A DNA stretch of 64,000 nucleotides from Desulfovibrio sp. (GCA_031287575.1 JAITSV010000034.1:140663-204662), one strand, 5' to 3'; positions 11,813 to 22,267 are shown, counted from the stretch's first letter. The notes: generated by a model from the sequence alone, not told the origin. A program made the numbers and translations.

Positions 11813-12172
11813 TCAGGCGTGGCGCACGGCCTCGCCCAGCTTGAAGATCAGCTCGTTGATGGCCACGGGTTTGAGCATGTAGTCGAACGCGCCCAGTTCC
11901 ATGCCGGTCAGGGCCGCGCCCAGGCTGGCATGCCCGGTCAGCAGCACCACCGGCACCTCCGGCCGCAGGGCCTTGATGCGCCGCAGCGTCTCCAGCCCGT
12001 CCATGCCCGGCATCTTCACGTCCAGCACCACGGCGTCGTAGGCGCCCTGCTCCACGCGCGCCACCGCGTCCGTGCCGTTGTCCGCCGTGTCCACCTCCAT
12101 GCCGCGCCGTTCCAGCCGCTTGTGCATGAGGTCCAGGAATTCCGTCTCGTCATCCACGATGAGAATCTTCAT
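11813..12172 (-). CDS. Single-domain response regulator
   Basis: 119 residues, only a receiver domain: acidic pair in LIVDDE, phospho-Asp in VVLDVKMPGMDG, Thr in LLTGHA and Lys in MLKPVA. There is no output domain, so it signals by protein contact or phosphotransfer, like CheY or Spo0F. AAGGGCC lies before the ATG. It sits between a sensor kinase (upstream, same strand) and PEP-synthase-like protein A (downstream, 164 bases), which suggests kinase to receiver to PEP-synthase-like protein. The receiver is closely similar to that at 17612-18088, which has the same neighbourhood. Confidence 0.9.
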   Translation of the reverse strand: MKILIVDDETEFLDLMHKRLERRGMEVDTADNGTDAVARVEQGAYDAVVLDVKMPGMDGLETLRRIKALRPEVPVVLLTGHASLGAALTGMELGAFDYMLKPVAINELIFKLGEAVRHA

Positions 12173-12221
12173 GTCGTGGCCCTTTCGCTAGAGAATGCTT
12201 AAAAACTTATGAGCATGAGCC

Positions 12222-12320
12222 TCGGGGGAAGGGACCCTTTGCGGCAGTCGTTACACGAGCGCACGGCGCGAGTGTTACGGATGGCGACCGCAAAGCGTTG
12301 AAAGGGTCTCCTTCCCCCGA
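12222..12320. repeat. 99-bp element with terminal inverted repeats (copy 2)
   Basis: Ends TCGGGGGAAGGGACCCTTT (12222-12240) and a complementary 20-mer (12301-12320) differing by one inserted base. Interior blocks GCGGCAG, CGTTA and TTACGGATGGCGACCGCA match copy 1 at 8502-8595. It lies in the gap between the response regulator and the sensor kinase. Confidence 0.7.
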
Positions 12321-12394
12321 ACCCCCATCCCCCCAAACTTTTCATAATGGGGTTTGGCTTAAACATCTCCCCATCGCGTCACAAAGCGCCAAAC

Positions 12395-12455
12395 AAAAAG
12401 TTTTGGGGGGAGGGGTCCGGGGAGGGAGACCATTTTCAAAAGGTCCCCTCCCCGG
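12395..12455 (-). terminator. Hairpin plus CCAAAACTTTTT 3'-end motif (second copy)
   Basis: Stem 12417-12431 with 12442-12455 (one bulged base), then on the minus strand a C-rich spacer and CCAAAACTTTTT at 12406-12395. Lies just behind the sensor kinase stop at 12508 and mirrors the structure behind protein A at 8757-8819. If active, it would separate the kinase transcript from the response regulator gene. Confidence 0.7.
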
Positions 12456-12507
12456 TCAGTTGCCTGAAAATCTTGCCCCGCCGGAGGCGTACAAAAAACA
12501 GCCGCCG

Positions 12508-14208
12508 TTACCGCAAGTTGAGCAGGGTATCCTGCGTGAAGGCGGGCGGCGCGGTGGGCAGGTACACGGTGAAGGTGGCCCCGTTGCCGGGGGTGCTTTC
12601 CGCCACGATGCGGCCGCCGAGTTTTTCCATGATCGAATAGCAGATGGCCAGGCCGAGGCCGGTGCCTTCGCCTGCCTTCTTGGTGGTGTAGAACGGGTCG
12701 AAGATGTGTTCGAGCACGTCGGGGGTGATGCCGCCGCCGGTGTCGGTGACGGACACGAACACTTCCTGCCCGCCTTCGGTGGCGCCGGTGCGCACGGTGA
12801 TGGCGCCGCCCTGGCCCACGGCGTCGATGGCGTTGTCCAGCACGTTCAGGATCACCTGCTGCACCTGGGCGGTGTCGGTGGTGACGGCGGGCAGTTCGGC
12901 GTCGAAGTCCTTGTGGATGGTGATGGAGCGGTGCAGGGCCTCGCTTTCCAGGAACTTCACGGTCTGCTCGGTCAGCACGTTGAGGGGCACGTCTTCCTGC
13001 ATGGGTTCCATGCGGCGGCCAAAGCCCAGCATGCGGTGGGTGATGCCCTTGGCCCGGTCCACGTGCTGTTCGATCTTGACGGCGGCTTCCTCGATTTCGG
13101 CGTGGTGGGCCATGCGGGCGGCGTCCTCTTCGGACAGCAGGTCGCGGATCCACCCGGCGTTCTCGCGGATGAGCATGAGCGGGTTGTTCACCTCGTGCGC
13201 CACCCCGGCGGCCAGCTTGCCGAGGGCGGCCATCTTGCTGGACTGCATGAGCGATGCATCCAGCATGGCCTGCCTGCGGTCGGCCTCGATGACCTTGTCC
13301 ACGATGACGCGGGTGGTGAAGAAGGTGCCCAGACAGATGACCACGGCGCCGCCCAGCAGGAACAGCACCACGATGAGTTGGGTATGCACCAGGGGCGAAA
13401 GCGGCTCGCGCGGGTCGTCCATGACCACCAGCAGCCAGGGCATGTTCTCCAGCCAGGTCATGCCGGTGACCATGGGCCTGCCGTCGGTGCTGGCCACGGT
13501 GTCCACCACCACCCCGCGCTTGGCCCTGTCGGGCATGGTCAGGCGCAGCCCGGACCTGGTCATGATGGCGCCGTTGTTGCGCGAATCGGATTGCAGGGTG
13601 CCGTCCACGGCCAGCAGGAAGGCGTCGCTGTTGGTGCCGGAATAGGCGCGGTGCAGCATGGCGCTGACGGCGGCGGAATCGATGGTGGCCCGCAGTATCC
13701 AGGCCCGGCCGTTCTCGCGGCGCATGACCGCGATGATGAAGTGCGGAAAGCGGCGGAACCCGGTGAACACGTCGCTGACGTACTGGCCCTTCAGCATCAC
13801 CTCGTGGAACCACGGCTCGTCGCGGTAGTTGGCCGCTTCCAGCGAATACGGCCCCACGTAGGCCACGTGCTCGCCCTGGTCGTTGATGACGCCAAGGTCC
13901 ACGTAGGAGCGGGCGTTGGACTGGATGACCCCGAAGATGGTGCCCAACTGGGTGGGGTCGGACAGTTCGCGGAACGAGTGGGTCCAGGCCAGGCTCTTGA
14001 TCTGCGAGACGCGCTCGGCCAGAAAGGTATCCAGCGCGCGGCGCTTGCTTTCGGTCACCGCCTCGATGCCCGAAACCATGCGTTCGTGGTAGGTCTTGGA
14101 AAACTGGAGATGGATGAAGAAGCCCAGCGCGAACAGCGGGACGAGCGAAAAGGCGAGCATGGCGAAGGTGAGCCTGCGCCGCAGCCTGGTATATCCGCCG
14201 ATGTCCAT
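12508..14208 (-). CDS. Membrane sensor histidine kinase with extracytoplasmic dCACHE-like domain
   Basis: 566 residues. First membrane span about 15-33, a periplasmic domain of about 240 residues with the tyrosine/aspartate-rich pattern of double CACHE sensors (YVGPY...YRDEPWFHEVMLKGQYVSDVFTG split over residues 110-150), second span about 280-303, then a HisKA region with H in GVAHEVNNPL and an ATPase with NVLDNAIDAVG, DTGGGI and GTGLGLAIC. Start ATG at 14208 has CGGAGG seven bases upstream. It ends 335 bases from the lone response regulator, its probable target. CACHE domains usually bind small carboxylates or amino acids; the ligand here is unknown. Confidence 0.88.
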   Translation of the reverse strand: MDIGGYTRLRRRLTFAMLAFSLVPLFALGFFIHLQFSKTYHERMVSGIEAVTESKRRALDTFLAERVSQIKSLAWTHSFRELSDPTQLGTIFGVIQSNARSYVDLGVINDQGEHVAYVGPYSLEAANYRDEPWFHEVMLKGQYVSDVFTGFRRFPHFIIAVMRRENGRAWILRATIDSAAVSAMLHRAYSGTNSDAFLLAVDGTLQSDSRNNGAIMTRSGLRLTMPDRAKRGVVVDTVASTDGRPMVTGMTWLENMPWLLVVMDDPREPLSPLVHTQLIVVLFLLGGAVVICLGTFFTTRVIVDKVIEADRRQAMLDASLMQSSKMAALGKLAAGVAHEVNNPLMLIRENAGWIRDLLSEEDAARMAHHAEIEEAAVKIEQHVDRAKGITHRMLGFGRRMEPMQEDVPLNVLTEQTVKFLESEALHRSITIHKDFDAELPAVTTDTAQVQQVILNVLDNAIDAVGQGGAITVRTGATEGGQEVFVSVTDTGGGITPDVLEHIFDPFYTTKKAGEGTGLGLAICYSIMEKLGGRIVAESTPGNGATFTVYLPTAPPAFTQDTLLNLR

Positions 14209-14549
14209 CCAGCCTCCGTGGGCGGGCCGCCCCCGCGAAAGGGGCACCCTGAAAAGACCGCCCGGAAAAGATCACCGGAAAAAGGGCTTGGGGGAAAGGA
14301 AGGAACGCGCCGTCCACGGCGTGGAAACGTTGCGATCGCGGAACATCCGTCTCACGGCGGATACACCGGAACATCAGCGCGGCAACCTCTCTCCCCCGGC
14401 GGCACACTTCTGGAACACGGACCGCGCAGGGGTCACCCCATGTGCTACAATTACCCGATCATCCAGCATTTTACAATCGCCGGAAGTGCCCTGGCCAACG
14501 AAACGGGGAAACATCCGGCGCCCGTTCCGTCCCTGTCTGGCCAGTGTCT

Positions 14550-14582
14550 GGCCCGTATCCGGCCCGTATCCGGTCCGTGTCC
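14550..14582. repeat. 11-bp tandem repeat in a 398-base gene-free gap
   Basis: Two identical units GGCCCGTATCC and one degenerate unit GGTCCGTGTCC, next to TGTCTGGCC-type half units. It lies between protein B (stop 14607) and the sensor kinase start at 14208 in a stretch (14209-14606) with no gene. No clear promoter or terminator seen there. Confidence 0.6.
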
Positions 14583-14606
14583 AATCGGGCACCGCCGACA
14601 GGGGGG

Positions 14607-17417
14607 TCAGATGGGGGCGGCGGGGTCCACGGCCCGGCGCGGGCGGGCACCATCGACAGCCACGGCCTGATCGGCCTCTTCCAGCAGACGGCGGCAGTCG
14701 GCCAGCATGGTCGTACGCCGTTCGGCCAATTGCGGGCCGTCGTTCATGATCATGTCCAACTGGCGGGTATGAATGGTCATGTACCCGGCCACCAGCAGCA
14801 TGCGCAGGGCCTCTGCCTGGGGCAGGTTCTCTATGCGGGCCGACAGCGCGTCGCGCCGCACGGTGCAGGCAAAGCCGAATTCGCCCAGCAGCCCGGCCAC
14901 GAACTCCACCCGGCGCACCCGGCGCTCGATGTTGGCGGCCCCGCCGCGCAACTGGAAGACCACGTAATTCTCGGGGGTGCGGTCGCCCACCAGCGATTCC
15001 ACGGCCACGAAGTGGAAGCCGAAACGCGAATGCAGGCTGCAATAATTGCGCGAAACCATGAAGTAGTTGCGCTCTGTAAAAAACGCGCTCTGCGAGGCCG
15101 GGTCCAGATGCGGGTTGGCCGTGGCCTCGAACATCACCGACAGGAAGCCCTTGGCGTCCACCGGCGGCGGCCCCTGCCACGGCACGGCGTTCATGCCGCG
15201 CCACAGGGTGCGCATGGGCACCGAGGTTACCCGCGCGATGGGCACCAGCGGGCCGTTGACCTCGCCGTCGAAGCCGTCGTCCAGATTGACCACCCAGAAC
15301 TGCTTGGGCACGTCGCATTGCAACTGTTTGACCCGCTGCGGCGCGTGGCGCTGCTGCGAGCCGAAGCGGAACATCTCGGCCACGGCCTTTTCGTGGCAGA
15401 ACCGGCCCAGGTCGTGGAAGGTGCGGCAGTTGGCCGACTTGAAGTCGGGCGAATCCGGGTCCAGGGTCAGGGGCAACATGTGGTGGGCGGCGGCGTCCAG
15501 CGCCTGCAGCACCGGGCTGCCGGGCATGAAGTTGCATTCGTGCGGGGCCGATTCGATGAAGGCCTCGATGCGGCCCGGATAGACCACGCCCACGTCGCCG
15601 TGCACGGTCACCATGGCCCCCTGCTCCAGCAGGTCCAGCGGGCTGCCCTGCCGGAACGGGCCGAACACGGCGGGCTTGCCGAATTCGCGCGCCACGGCGG
15701 CCAACTGGCTGGAAATGCGCCCCCGCTCGGCAACCACGGCGGCGGCGCGGTCCAGCAGCATGCCCCAGTCGGCCAGGTCGCGCGCCACCACCAGCACGGC
15801 GCCGTCGGGGAAGCCGCGCACGTCGTCCCGCTGGCGCACGATGTGCACCGGCCCGGCCACCACGCCCGGCCCTGCGGTGATCCCGCCGTCCAGCAGGGCC
15901 GGGGGCGGGCATTCGGTCTGGGCGGCGTCCTCGGCTTCCGATTCGGCGTAGCTTTCCGGCAGGTGGGCGCGCGGCGCGGGCAGGGGCCGGGCATGCAGCA
16001 GCGAGATGGAGCCGTCCGGCTCCAGCAGCCAGTCGATCTCCTGGGGCAGGCCGCAGCGTTCCTCCACGGCCAGGGCCAGTTCGGCCACGGCGCGGGCCTC
16101 CGCGTCATTCAGAACTGGCAGAACGGGCAGAACCGGCAGAACGGGGCCGGAGGCAGCGTCGGTTCCGGGGGCAATGCTGCGCAGCCGCACCGAACCGCCC
16201 GCGCGGCAGACGTGGTAGGCGTCCACGTCGTGCGCGCCGTCCTCCACGGCCTCGGACAGGCCGCGCGCTGCGTAGACATGCACCGAGGTGTCGCGGGCGT
16301 GCAGGGGGTTGCCGGTATAGGCGATGCCCCCGGCCACGGGGGCCTCCACGGCAAAGCAGCCCACGCACACGCAGGTGCCCGCATCGCGCAGGCCCCGGTT
16401 GCGGCGGTAGGCGATGGCCTGGGGCGAATACTTCAGGGCCAGGGTGGCGCGCAAGGCGCCCAGCACGCGCTGCCGGTCGGTTTGCCGGTCGGGCTGCCGG
16501 TCGGGGCCGGGGCCTTCTTCGAACAGGGGAATGGACGGCCCCCACAGGGTCATGCCGCCCGCGTCGTCGTCCGGGGTCGCGTCGGTGCCCGTCGAACCCT
16601 GCGGCCAGACCCGCCCGCGCAGCAAGAGGCGCATGTCCCGCCCCCGCGCGCCGGGCCGCGCGGCCACCCGCTTGCGCAGGGCGGACAGGGCGTCCATGAG
16701 CGCGTCGGCCACCTCGTCCGGCACCTCCGCCGCCTGGATCAGCCCGACGATGGAGGGCGAAAGGTCCAGCAGGTTGTCCGGCCTGATGCCGCCCGAAGCC
16801 TGCACCCGCCGCCCGATCTCCTCTTGCAGCCCCTGATGGCGGAACAGCCGCTGGCAGGCGGCGGCGGTGACGATGAATCCGTCCGGCACGGCCCCGCCCG
16901 CAATGCCCGTCAGGCCCGATACACCCGACGCGCCCGATGCGCCTGACGCGGCAGCATCCCCGCCACGCGGGGCCAGCGCCGCGCGCAGATCCCCCAGCCG
17001 GGTCAGGGCCGGGTCGGCAAGGTCGGGCTGGGCAAGGTCCGGATGGCCGAAGGGCAGGGCAAGCGGGCCGTCCATGGTGGCGGGGCGGCCATAGACGATG
17101 GCCGAAACCTCGGCCTGGATGGCGTCGAAGCGGGCGAAAAGCTCGGGGTAGCGGCCGGGGGCCAGTTCATCCAGTTGGCGGATGCACTGGAAGACCTGGG
17201 TGGTGATGCGGGTGCACAGCGAGCGCACCGTCTGCATGCCGAAGGGATGGACACAGCACAGGGCCAGTTCCATCTCGGTCATCACTTCCTGCAACTTGGC
17301 CCAGGCGTTGAGCACCAGCTTGAAGCGGTGATGGCGCGCCGCGAAGGCCTCTTCGGCGGCGGCGCGCTCCTCGTCCCGCCGCTTGCGGCGGAAGGGCAGC
17401 CAGCAGAACAGACCCAT
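14607..17417 (-). CDS. PEP-synthase-like protein B, catalytically degenerate paralogue
   Basis: 936 residues, colinear with protein A: N-terminal helical domain, remains of the nucleotide-binding domain, swivelling domain and the same unrecognised C-terminal domain (FLSVMFEA, VSRNYCSLHSRFGFHF). Key residues are gone. The RSS...ED nucleotide-binding motif is replaced by MRLLLRGRVWPQG plus an Asp/Gly-rich insert (about 16500-16650), and the phosphohistidine position is Gln571 (RISSQLAAVARE). Three low-complexity inserts are present: ASGASGASGVSG, DRQPDRQTDRQ and PVLPVLPVLPVLN, each coded by short tandem DNA repeats. Start at 17417 matches the start of A. The reading frame is intact over 2.8 kb, so it is a maintained pseudoenzyme rather than a decayed gene. 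A lone response regulator lies upstream, as for A. Confidence 0.8.
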   Translation of the reverse strand: MGLFCWLPFRRKRRDEERAAAEEAFAARHHRFKLVLNAWAKLQEVMTEMELALCCVHPFGMQTVRSLCTRITTQVFQCIRQLDELAPGRYPELFARFDAIQAEVSAIVYGRPATMDGPLALPFGHPDLAQPDLADPALTRLGDLRAALAPRGGDAAASGASGASGVSGLTGIAGGAVPDGFIVTAAACQRLFRHQGLQEEIGRRVQASGGIRPDNLLDLSPSIVGLIQAAEVPDEVADALMDALSALRKRVAARPGARGRDMRLLLRGRVWPQGSTGTDATPDDDAGGMTLWGPSIPLFEEGPGPDRQPDRQTDRQRVLGALRATLALKYSPQAIAYRRNRGLRDAGTCVCVGCFAVEAPVAGGIAYTGNPLHARDTSVHVYAARGLSEAVEDGAHDVDAYHVCRAGGSVRLRSIAPGTDAASGPVLPVLPVLPVLNDAEARAVAELALAVEERCGLPQEIDWLLEPDGSISLLHARPLPAPRAHLPESYAESEAEDAAQTECPPPALLDGGITAGPGVVAGPVHIVRQRDDVRGFPDGAVLVVARDLADWGMLLDRAAAVVAERGRISSQLAAVAREFGKPAVFGPFRQGSPLDLLEQGAMVTVHGDVGVVYPGRIEAFIESAPHECNFMPGSPVLQALDAAAHHMLPLTLDPDSPDFKSANCRTFHDLGRFCHEKAVAEMFRFGSQQRHAPQRVKQLQCDVPKQFWVVNLDDGFDGEVNGPLVPIARVTSVPMRTLWRGMNAVPWQGPPPVDAKGFLSVMFEATANPHLDPASQSAFFTERNYFMVSRNYCSLHSRFGFHFVAVESLVGDRTPENYVVFQLRGGAANIERRVRRVEFVAGLLGEFGFACTVRRDALSARIENLPQAEALRMLLVAGYMTIHTRQLDMIMNDGPQLAERRTTMLADCRRLLEEADQAVAVDGARPRRAVDPAAPI

Positions 17418-17494
17418 GGCGGTTTTCCGGGTGGATATTGGTTTGAACCCCTGCGGTGGCACCGTTAGGGGGTTATTTCCAAATTAGGATTTTT

Positions 17495-17517
17495 GTTCGT
17501 TGGCAAGGAAAACGAAC
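17495..17517. repeat. GTTCGTT-N9-AACGAAC inverted repeat (copy 1)
   Basis: Seven-base arms around a nine-base loop, 78 bases before the start of protein B on the minus strand. A second copy with the same arms and a near-identical loop and flank lies at 23438-23460, 73 bases before another minus-strand start. Confidence 0.6.
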
Positions 17518-17611
17518 CCACCATGAGGGAGCATACTCTTCTCGTATTCGACCGATATGGCGGGTGAAGTTTGACGAAGCCAACGGACAAAAGGACAATT
17601 TGGGACAGCCC

Positions 17612-18088
17612 TTACGGAGTCTTGCGTGCCGCAGCCCTGCGGTCAAGCTGACACTGGGTGTAGGCGTCCTCGATCTTGAACAGCAATTCATCGAAATCGG
17701 TGGGCTTCATCAGGTAGCCGAAGGCGCCAAGGCGCATGCCCTCCACCGCCACCTCCATGTCGGCGTGGCCGGACAGCATGATCACCTCCACCCCCGGAAA
17801 CTCGGCGCGGATGCGCTGCAACGCGCGCATGCCGCCCATGCCCGGCATCTTCACGTCCATGACCACCACGTCGGCCCCTTCGCGGGCCAGGTGTTCCAGC
17901 GCCTCTTCTCCGCTGGCCGCGCGCGCCGCCGGAAAGCCGCGCTTGCCCAGGCGCAGGGCCAGCATCTCGGTGCTTTCCGGCTCGTCGTCCACCAGCAGGA
18001 CGCGCGGCAGGGGCTTTCCGGAGTCGGGGTGGGCGCCGCCGGACGGGGCACCGCCGGAGTGGGCATCTGATGTCGGCGTGTCGGTCAT
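17612..18088 (-). CDS. Single-domain response regulator
   Basis: 158 residues: a Gly/Ser/Pro-rich N-terminal tail of about 30 residues, then one receiver domain with LLVDDE, phospho-Asp in VVMDVKMPGMGG, Ser in MLSGHA and Lys in LMKPTD; a basic tail ends the protein. The ATG at 18088 has GGGAGG upstream; longer frames to 18289 lack support. It lies 194 bases upstream of PEP-synthase-like protein B on the same strand and is divergent from the kinase at 18424. With the 11813-12172 gene it forms a pair of receivers, each next to one PEP-synthase-like paralogue. Confidence 0.88.
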   Translation of the reverse strand: MTDTPTSDAHSGGAPSGGAHPDSGKPLPRVLLVDDEPESTEMLALRLGKRGFPAARAASGEEALEHLAREGADVVVMDVKMPGMGGMRALQRIRAEFPGVEVIMLSGHADMEVAVEGMRLGAFGYLMKPTDFDELLFKIEDAYTQCQLDRRAAARKTP

Positions 18089-18423
18089 GGGGCCTCCCGG
18101 CGTCAGGATGGCGGCCCTGTCCCCCGTGCGAGTGGAGGCGGGTCCGCCCTGCCTTCCTACCGCTCTTTGGGTTGGGCCACAAGGTGGCTGGATGCGCGGC
18201 AGCAGCACTCTCGCGCCGCTGTTGCGGGGGGCCACCCGCCGTCCGCCCGTCCCGCGCTGCCCGTCCGCCCCGGCTGCCCGCCCGCCCATTCCGGCTATTC
18301 CGGGTGGCCCGGCAGCCCGACCACCCGCCCGTCTCGTTGTTACCGTGCGCGAATTGAGCTAGAACCACCCTGACCCACTGACATGCCGGTACCGCAACCT
18401 CACATTCGGCCCACGGATTCGCC
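18089..18423. other. Divergent gap between response regulator and NtrB-like kinase
   Basis: 335 bases with no gene. Dominated by CCCGTCCGCCC- and GGCTGCCCGCC-type low-complexity sequence. I could not pick a convincing sigma-70 or sigma-54 promoter for either neighbour. Confidence 0.4.
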
Positions 18424-19526
18424 ATGGTGAACTGGATACTGCCCAGGGTGGTGCGCTTTCGCCCCAGCCTGCGCGTACGCATCGGCCTGCTGCTGGCCGC
18501 GCTGGCGGCCACGTCCATGGCCGCCGCCGCGCTGCCGCTGCTCATGGCCAGCGGGCGGCTGTCCCTGCCCACGCCCTTCGGCACCTGGACGGCGGACCCG
18601 GCCACCGATGCCCTGGGGCTGATGCTGGTGGTCCTGTTCCTGGCCGGGCTGCTGGCCGTGGTGGTGTTCCGCCAGGTGCTGGGACCCATCCGCCGCCTGG
18701 CCCTGGAAGGGCTGGAGGATGCCGACGCCTACGGCAACGAGGTGGAGGTGCTGGACCGCCGCCTGCGCCACCTGCTGGACACCATGCGCCGCACCCAGGT
18801 GCAGCTGGAGGAAAGCCACGAAACCCTGCGCCAGACCGAAAAACTGGCCCTGGTGGGCAAGCTGGCCGCGGGGGTGGCCCATTCCATCCGCAATCCGCTG
18901 ACCTCGGTGAAGCTGCGCCTGTTCGCGCTGGAGCGCAGTCTGAAACTGGGGCCGGACCAGAAGGAACAGCAGGAGGACTTCGAGGTCATCGCCGCGGAAA
19001 TCCGCCACCTGGACGCCATCGTCACCAACTTTCTGGAATTTTCGCGCCGCCCGCGCCTGCGCATGCAGCCGGTCAGCCCGTCCGACGTGGTGGACATGAC
19101 CCTGCAACTGCTCAAGCACCGCCTGGAATCGTTCAACGTGGCGGTTTCCGTGCACCGGGCAGAACGCCTGCCCGTGGTGGACGGCGACGCCGAACAGCTG
19201 AAGGAAGCGCTGGTCAACCTCATCCTGAACGCGTGCGAGGCCATGGGCTACGACGGCACGCTGGACATCACGGAAGAAAAGGGCATCATCAATCCCTTGG
19301 GCCGGGCCGTGGTCATCCGCATCGCGGACAGCGGCCCCGGCGTGCCCCAGCACATCCGCGAGGAAGTGTTCCAGCCGTTCTTCAGCACCAAGGAAGAAGG
19401 CACCGGCCTCGGCCTGCCCATCGCCCGGCGCATCTTCGAGGAGCACGGCGGCTGGCTGCACCTGCATTCGGCGCACGGCAAGGGGGCCACCTTCGTCATC
19501 GTGCTGCCCGCCCGCAAGGACGACTC

Positions 19527-19542
<16 letters not shown>
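18424..19542 (+). CDS. NtrB/ZraS-type membrane sensor histidine kinase
   Basis: 372 residues. Two membrane spans (about 20-42 and 62-83) enclose only about 20 periplasmic residues, so sensing is probably in or near the membrane. Then a HAMP-like linker, the phospho-acceptor box GVAHSIRNPLTSVKL and an ATPase with NLILNACEAMG, DSGPGVP and GTGLGLPIARR. The SIRNPL box and the partner mark it as the NtrB/ZraS/AtoS group. The last 16 bases overlap the start of the NtrC-type regulator, so the two are translationally coupled. A conserved GGAxxxPxG ribosome site is not obvious before the ATG. Confidence 0.9.
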
Positions 19543-20993
<1,451 letters not shown>

Positions 20994-21214
20994 CGGCGCG
21001 GGCGGGCCGGCCATTGCATCGGCATTTCACCGCACGGGCGCCCCACCGCCGCGCCTCCGCGTCCCCCACGCCGCGTCCTGCGCGACGGGAGTTGCGGCTG
21101 CCCGATCAACCAACATCAGCAAAAGGCCCGCCACACCGCGCGTCTGGCCGGTTTCACCCGTTATCACCCTCTTGTGCCGCGCCCGTTTCTCGGATAGTTC
21201 AAGACAGGGAAAGG

Positions 21215-21247
21215 TAAGACTGCTGTCTTATATTTCTTGCAAGACAT
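21215..21247. promoter_or_regulatory. Candidate operator cluster upstream of the GntR gene
   Basis: TAAGAC-TGCT-GTCTTA (21215-21230), then the perfect 10-base palindrome TCTTGCAAGA (21236-21245) completed to CAAGAC, with a -10-like TATATT between them. The half sites GTCTT and AAGAC recur as GTCTT-ATGC-AAGAC inside the suyA promoter at 33168-33181, which supports autoregulation and cluster control by the adjacent GntR protein. Confidence 0.6.
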
Positions 21248-21286
21248 TCCCCAAACAGGAAGCGCACGGCTTCCGAAGCACCATAG

Positions 21287-22018
21287 ATGCACATGCCCGT
21301 AAAGCCCGCCTTCAACCCCCTGTACCAGCAGGTCAAGGAATCTCTGCTCCGCCGCATCGCCACCGGTGAATGGGCGCCGGGCAGCTTCCTGCCCAGCGAA
21401 CCCGTGCTGGCCGAAGAATACGGCGTCAGCCACGGCACCCTGCGCAAGGCCCTGAACGAGCTGACCGCCGAGCGCCGCGTGGTGCGGTACCAGGGCAAGG
21501 GCACGGCGGTGGCGACCTTCGACGCGGACGAGGCGCTGTTCCGCTTCTTCCGCATCGTCAGCTGCGAGGACAGGCGCACCCTGCCCATTTCCGAAGTGCT
21601 CGGGGCCTCCCCCGGCAAGGCCGCCGCCGAAGAGGCGGCGGCGCTGGACATCGCCCTGGGCGCGCCGGTGCTGCGCATAGAACGCGTGCGCTCGCTGGAC
21701 GGCGTGCCGCTGCTGAACGAACACATCACCCTCAGTTGCGCGCGCATGCCGGGGATCGAGGCCATCCCCGTGGGAGCGCTGCCCAACACGCTGTACGACT
21801 TCTTCCAGAAGCGCTTCAACGTCACCATCGCCAAGGCGGACGAAAGCATCACCGCCGTGGCCGCCGACAAGACCGACGCCGAACGCCTGGGCGTGCCGGT
21901 GGGGCACCCGTTGCTGGCCATCCGCCGCGTGGCCATGGACATCGAGGACAACCCCGTGGAACTGCGCCACACCCGTTGCGTGACCGTCAACTTCCACTAC
22001 CGCACCAAGCTTTCCTGA
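21287..22018 (+). CDS. GntR/HutC-family transcriptional regulator with UTRA domain
   Basis: 243 residues. The winged helix at the N-terminus (PLYQQVKESLLRRI, LPSEPVLAEEYGVSHGTLR, KGTAV) is typical of GntR; the C-terminal UTRA effector domain starts near FRFFRI and ends in the usual FHYRTKLS-like strand. HutC-type proteins repress catabolic operons until the pathway substrate binds the UTRA domain. It stands alone on the plus strand facing the minus-strand catabolic cluster, with palindromes of GTCTT/AAGAC just upstream. Start at 21287; a second ATG two codons later is equally possible because no strong ribosome site is visible. Confidence 0.9.
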   Translation: MHMPVKPAFNPLYQQVKESLLRRIATGEWAPGSFLPSEPVLAEEYGVSHGTLRKALNELTAERRVVRYQGKGTAVATFDADEALFRFFRIVSCEDRRTLPISEVLGASPGKAAAEEAAALDIALGAPVLRIERVRSLDGVPLLNEHITLSCARMPGIEAIPVGALPNTLYDFFQKRFNVTIAKADESITAVAADKTDAERLGVPVGHPLLAIRRVAMDIEDNPVELRHTRCVTVNFHYRTKLS

Positions 22019-22098
22019 TTTCCCCGCCCGGCTTTTGCCGAACAGGCAATCACCAGGCGGGCGGGCGGCCCGCGCCACGCACCCCGCATGCCAACAAC

Positions 22099-22139
22099 GG
22101 AACGGGCCTTCCCCAAGGGGAAGGCCCGTTCCTGCTTTT
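22099..22139 (+). terminator. Intrinsic terminator of the GntR gene
   Basis: Perfect 16-bp stem GGAACGGGCCTTCCCC with its complement around a two-base centre (22099-22132), followed by TGCTTTT. It also lies behind the convergent dehydrogenase gene, so it may work in both directions. Confidence 0.85.
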
Positions 22140-22267
22140 GCAGGCGCGTGGGCGTGATGGTGACCTGCCACCACAAGGATTCCTGTCGCGAGTGGGTAGT
22201 TGGTCACGCTCCCCGATCAGGTGCGTCCGGCCAGGCTCCACCGGTCAGGGCTCCGATCAGGCCCCGG

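Noticed and set aside
14607..17417. Calling protein B a pseudogene
   Set aside because: Frame is intact over the full length and the C-terminal domain is conserved; loss of catalytic residues alone does not make it a broken gene.
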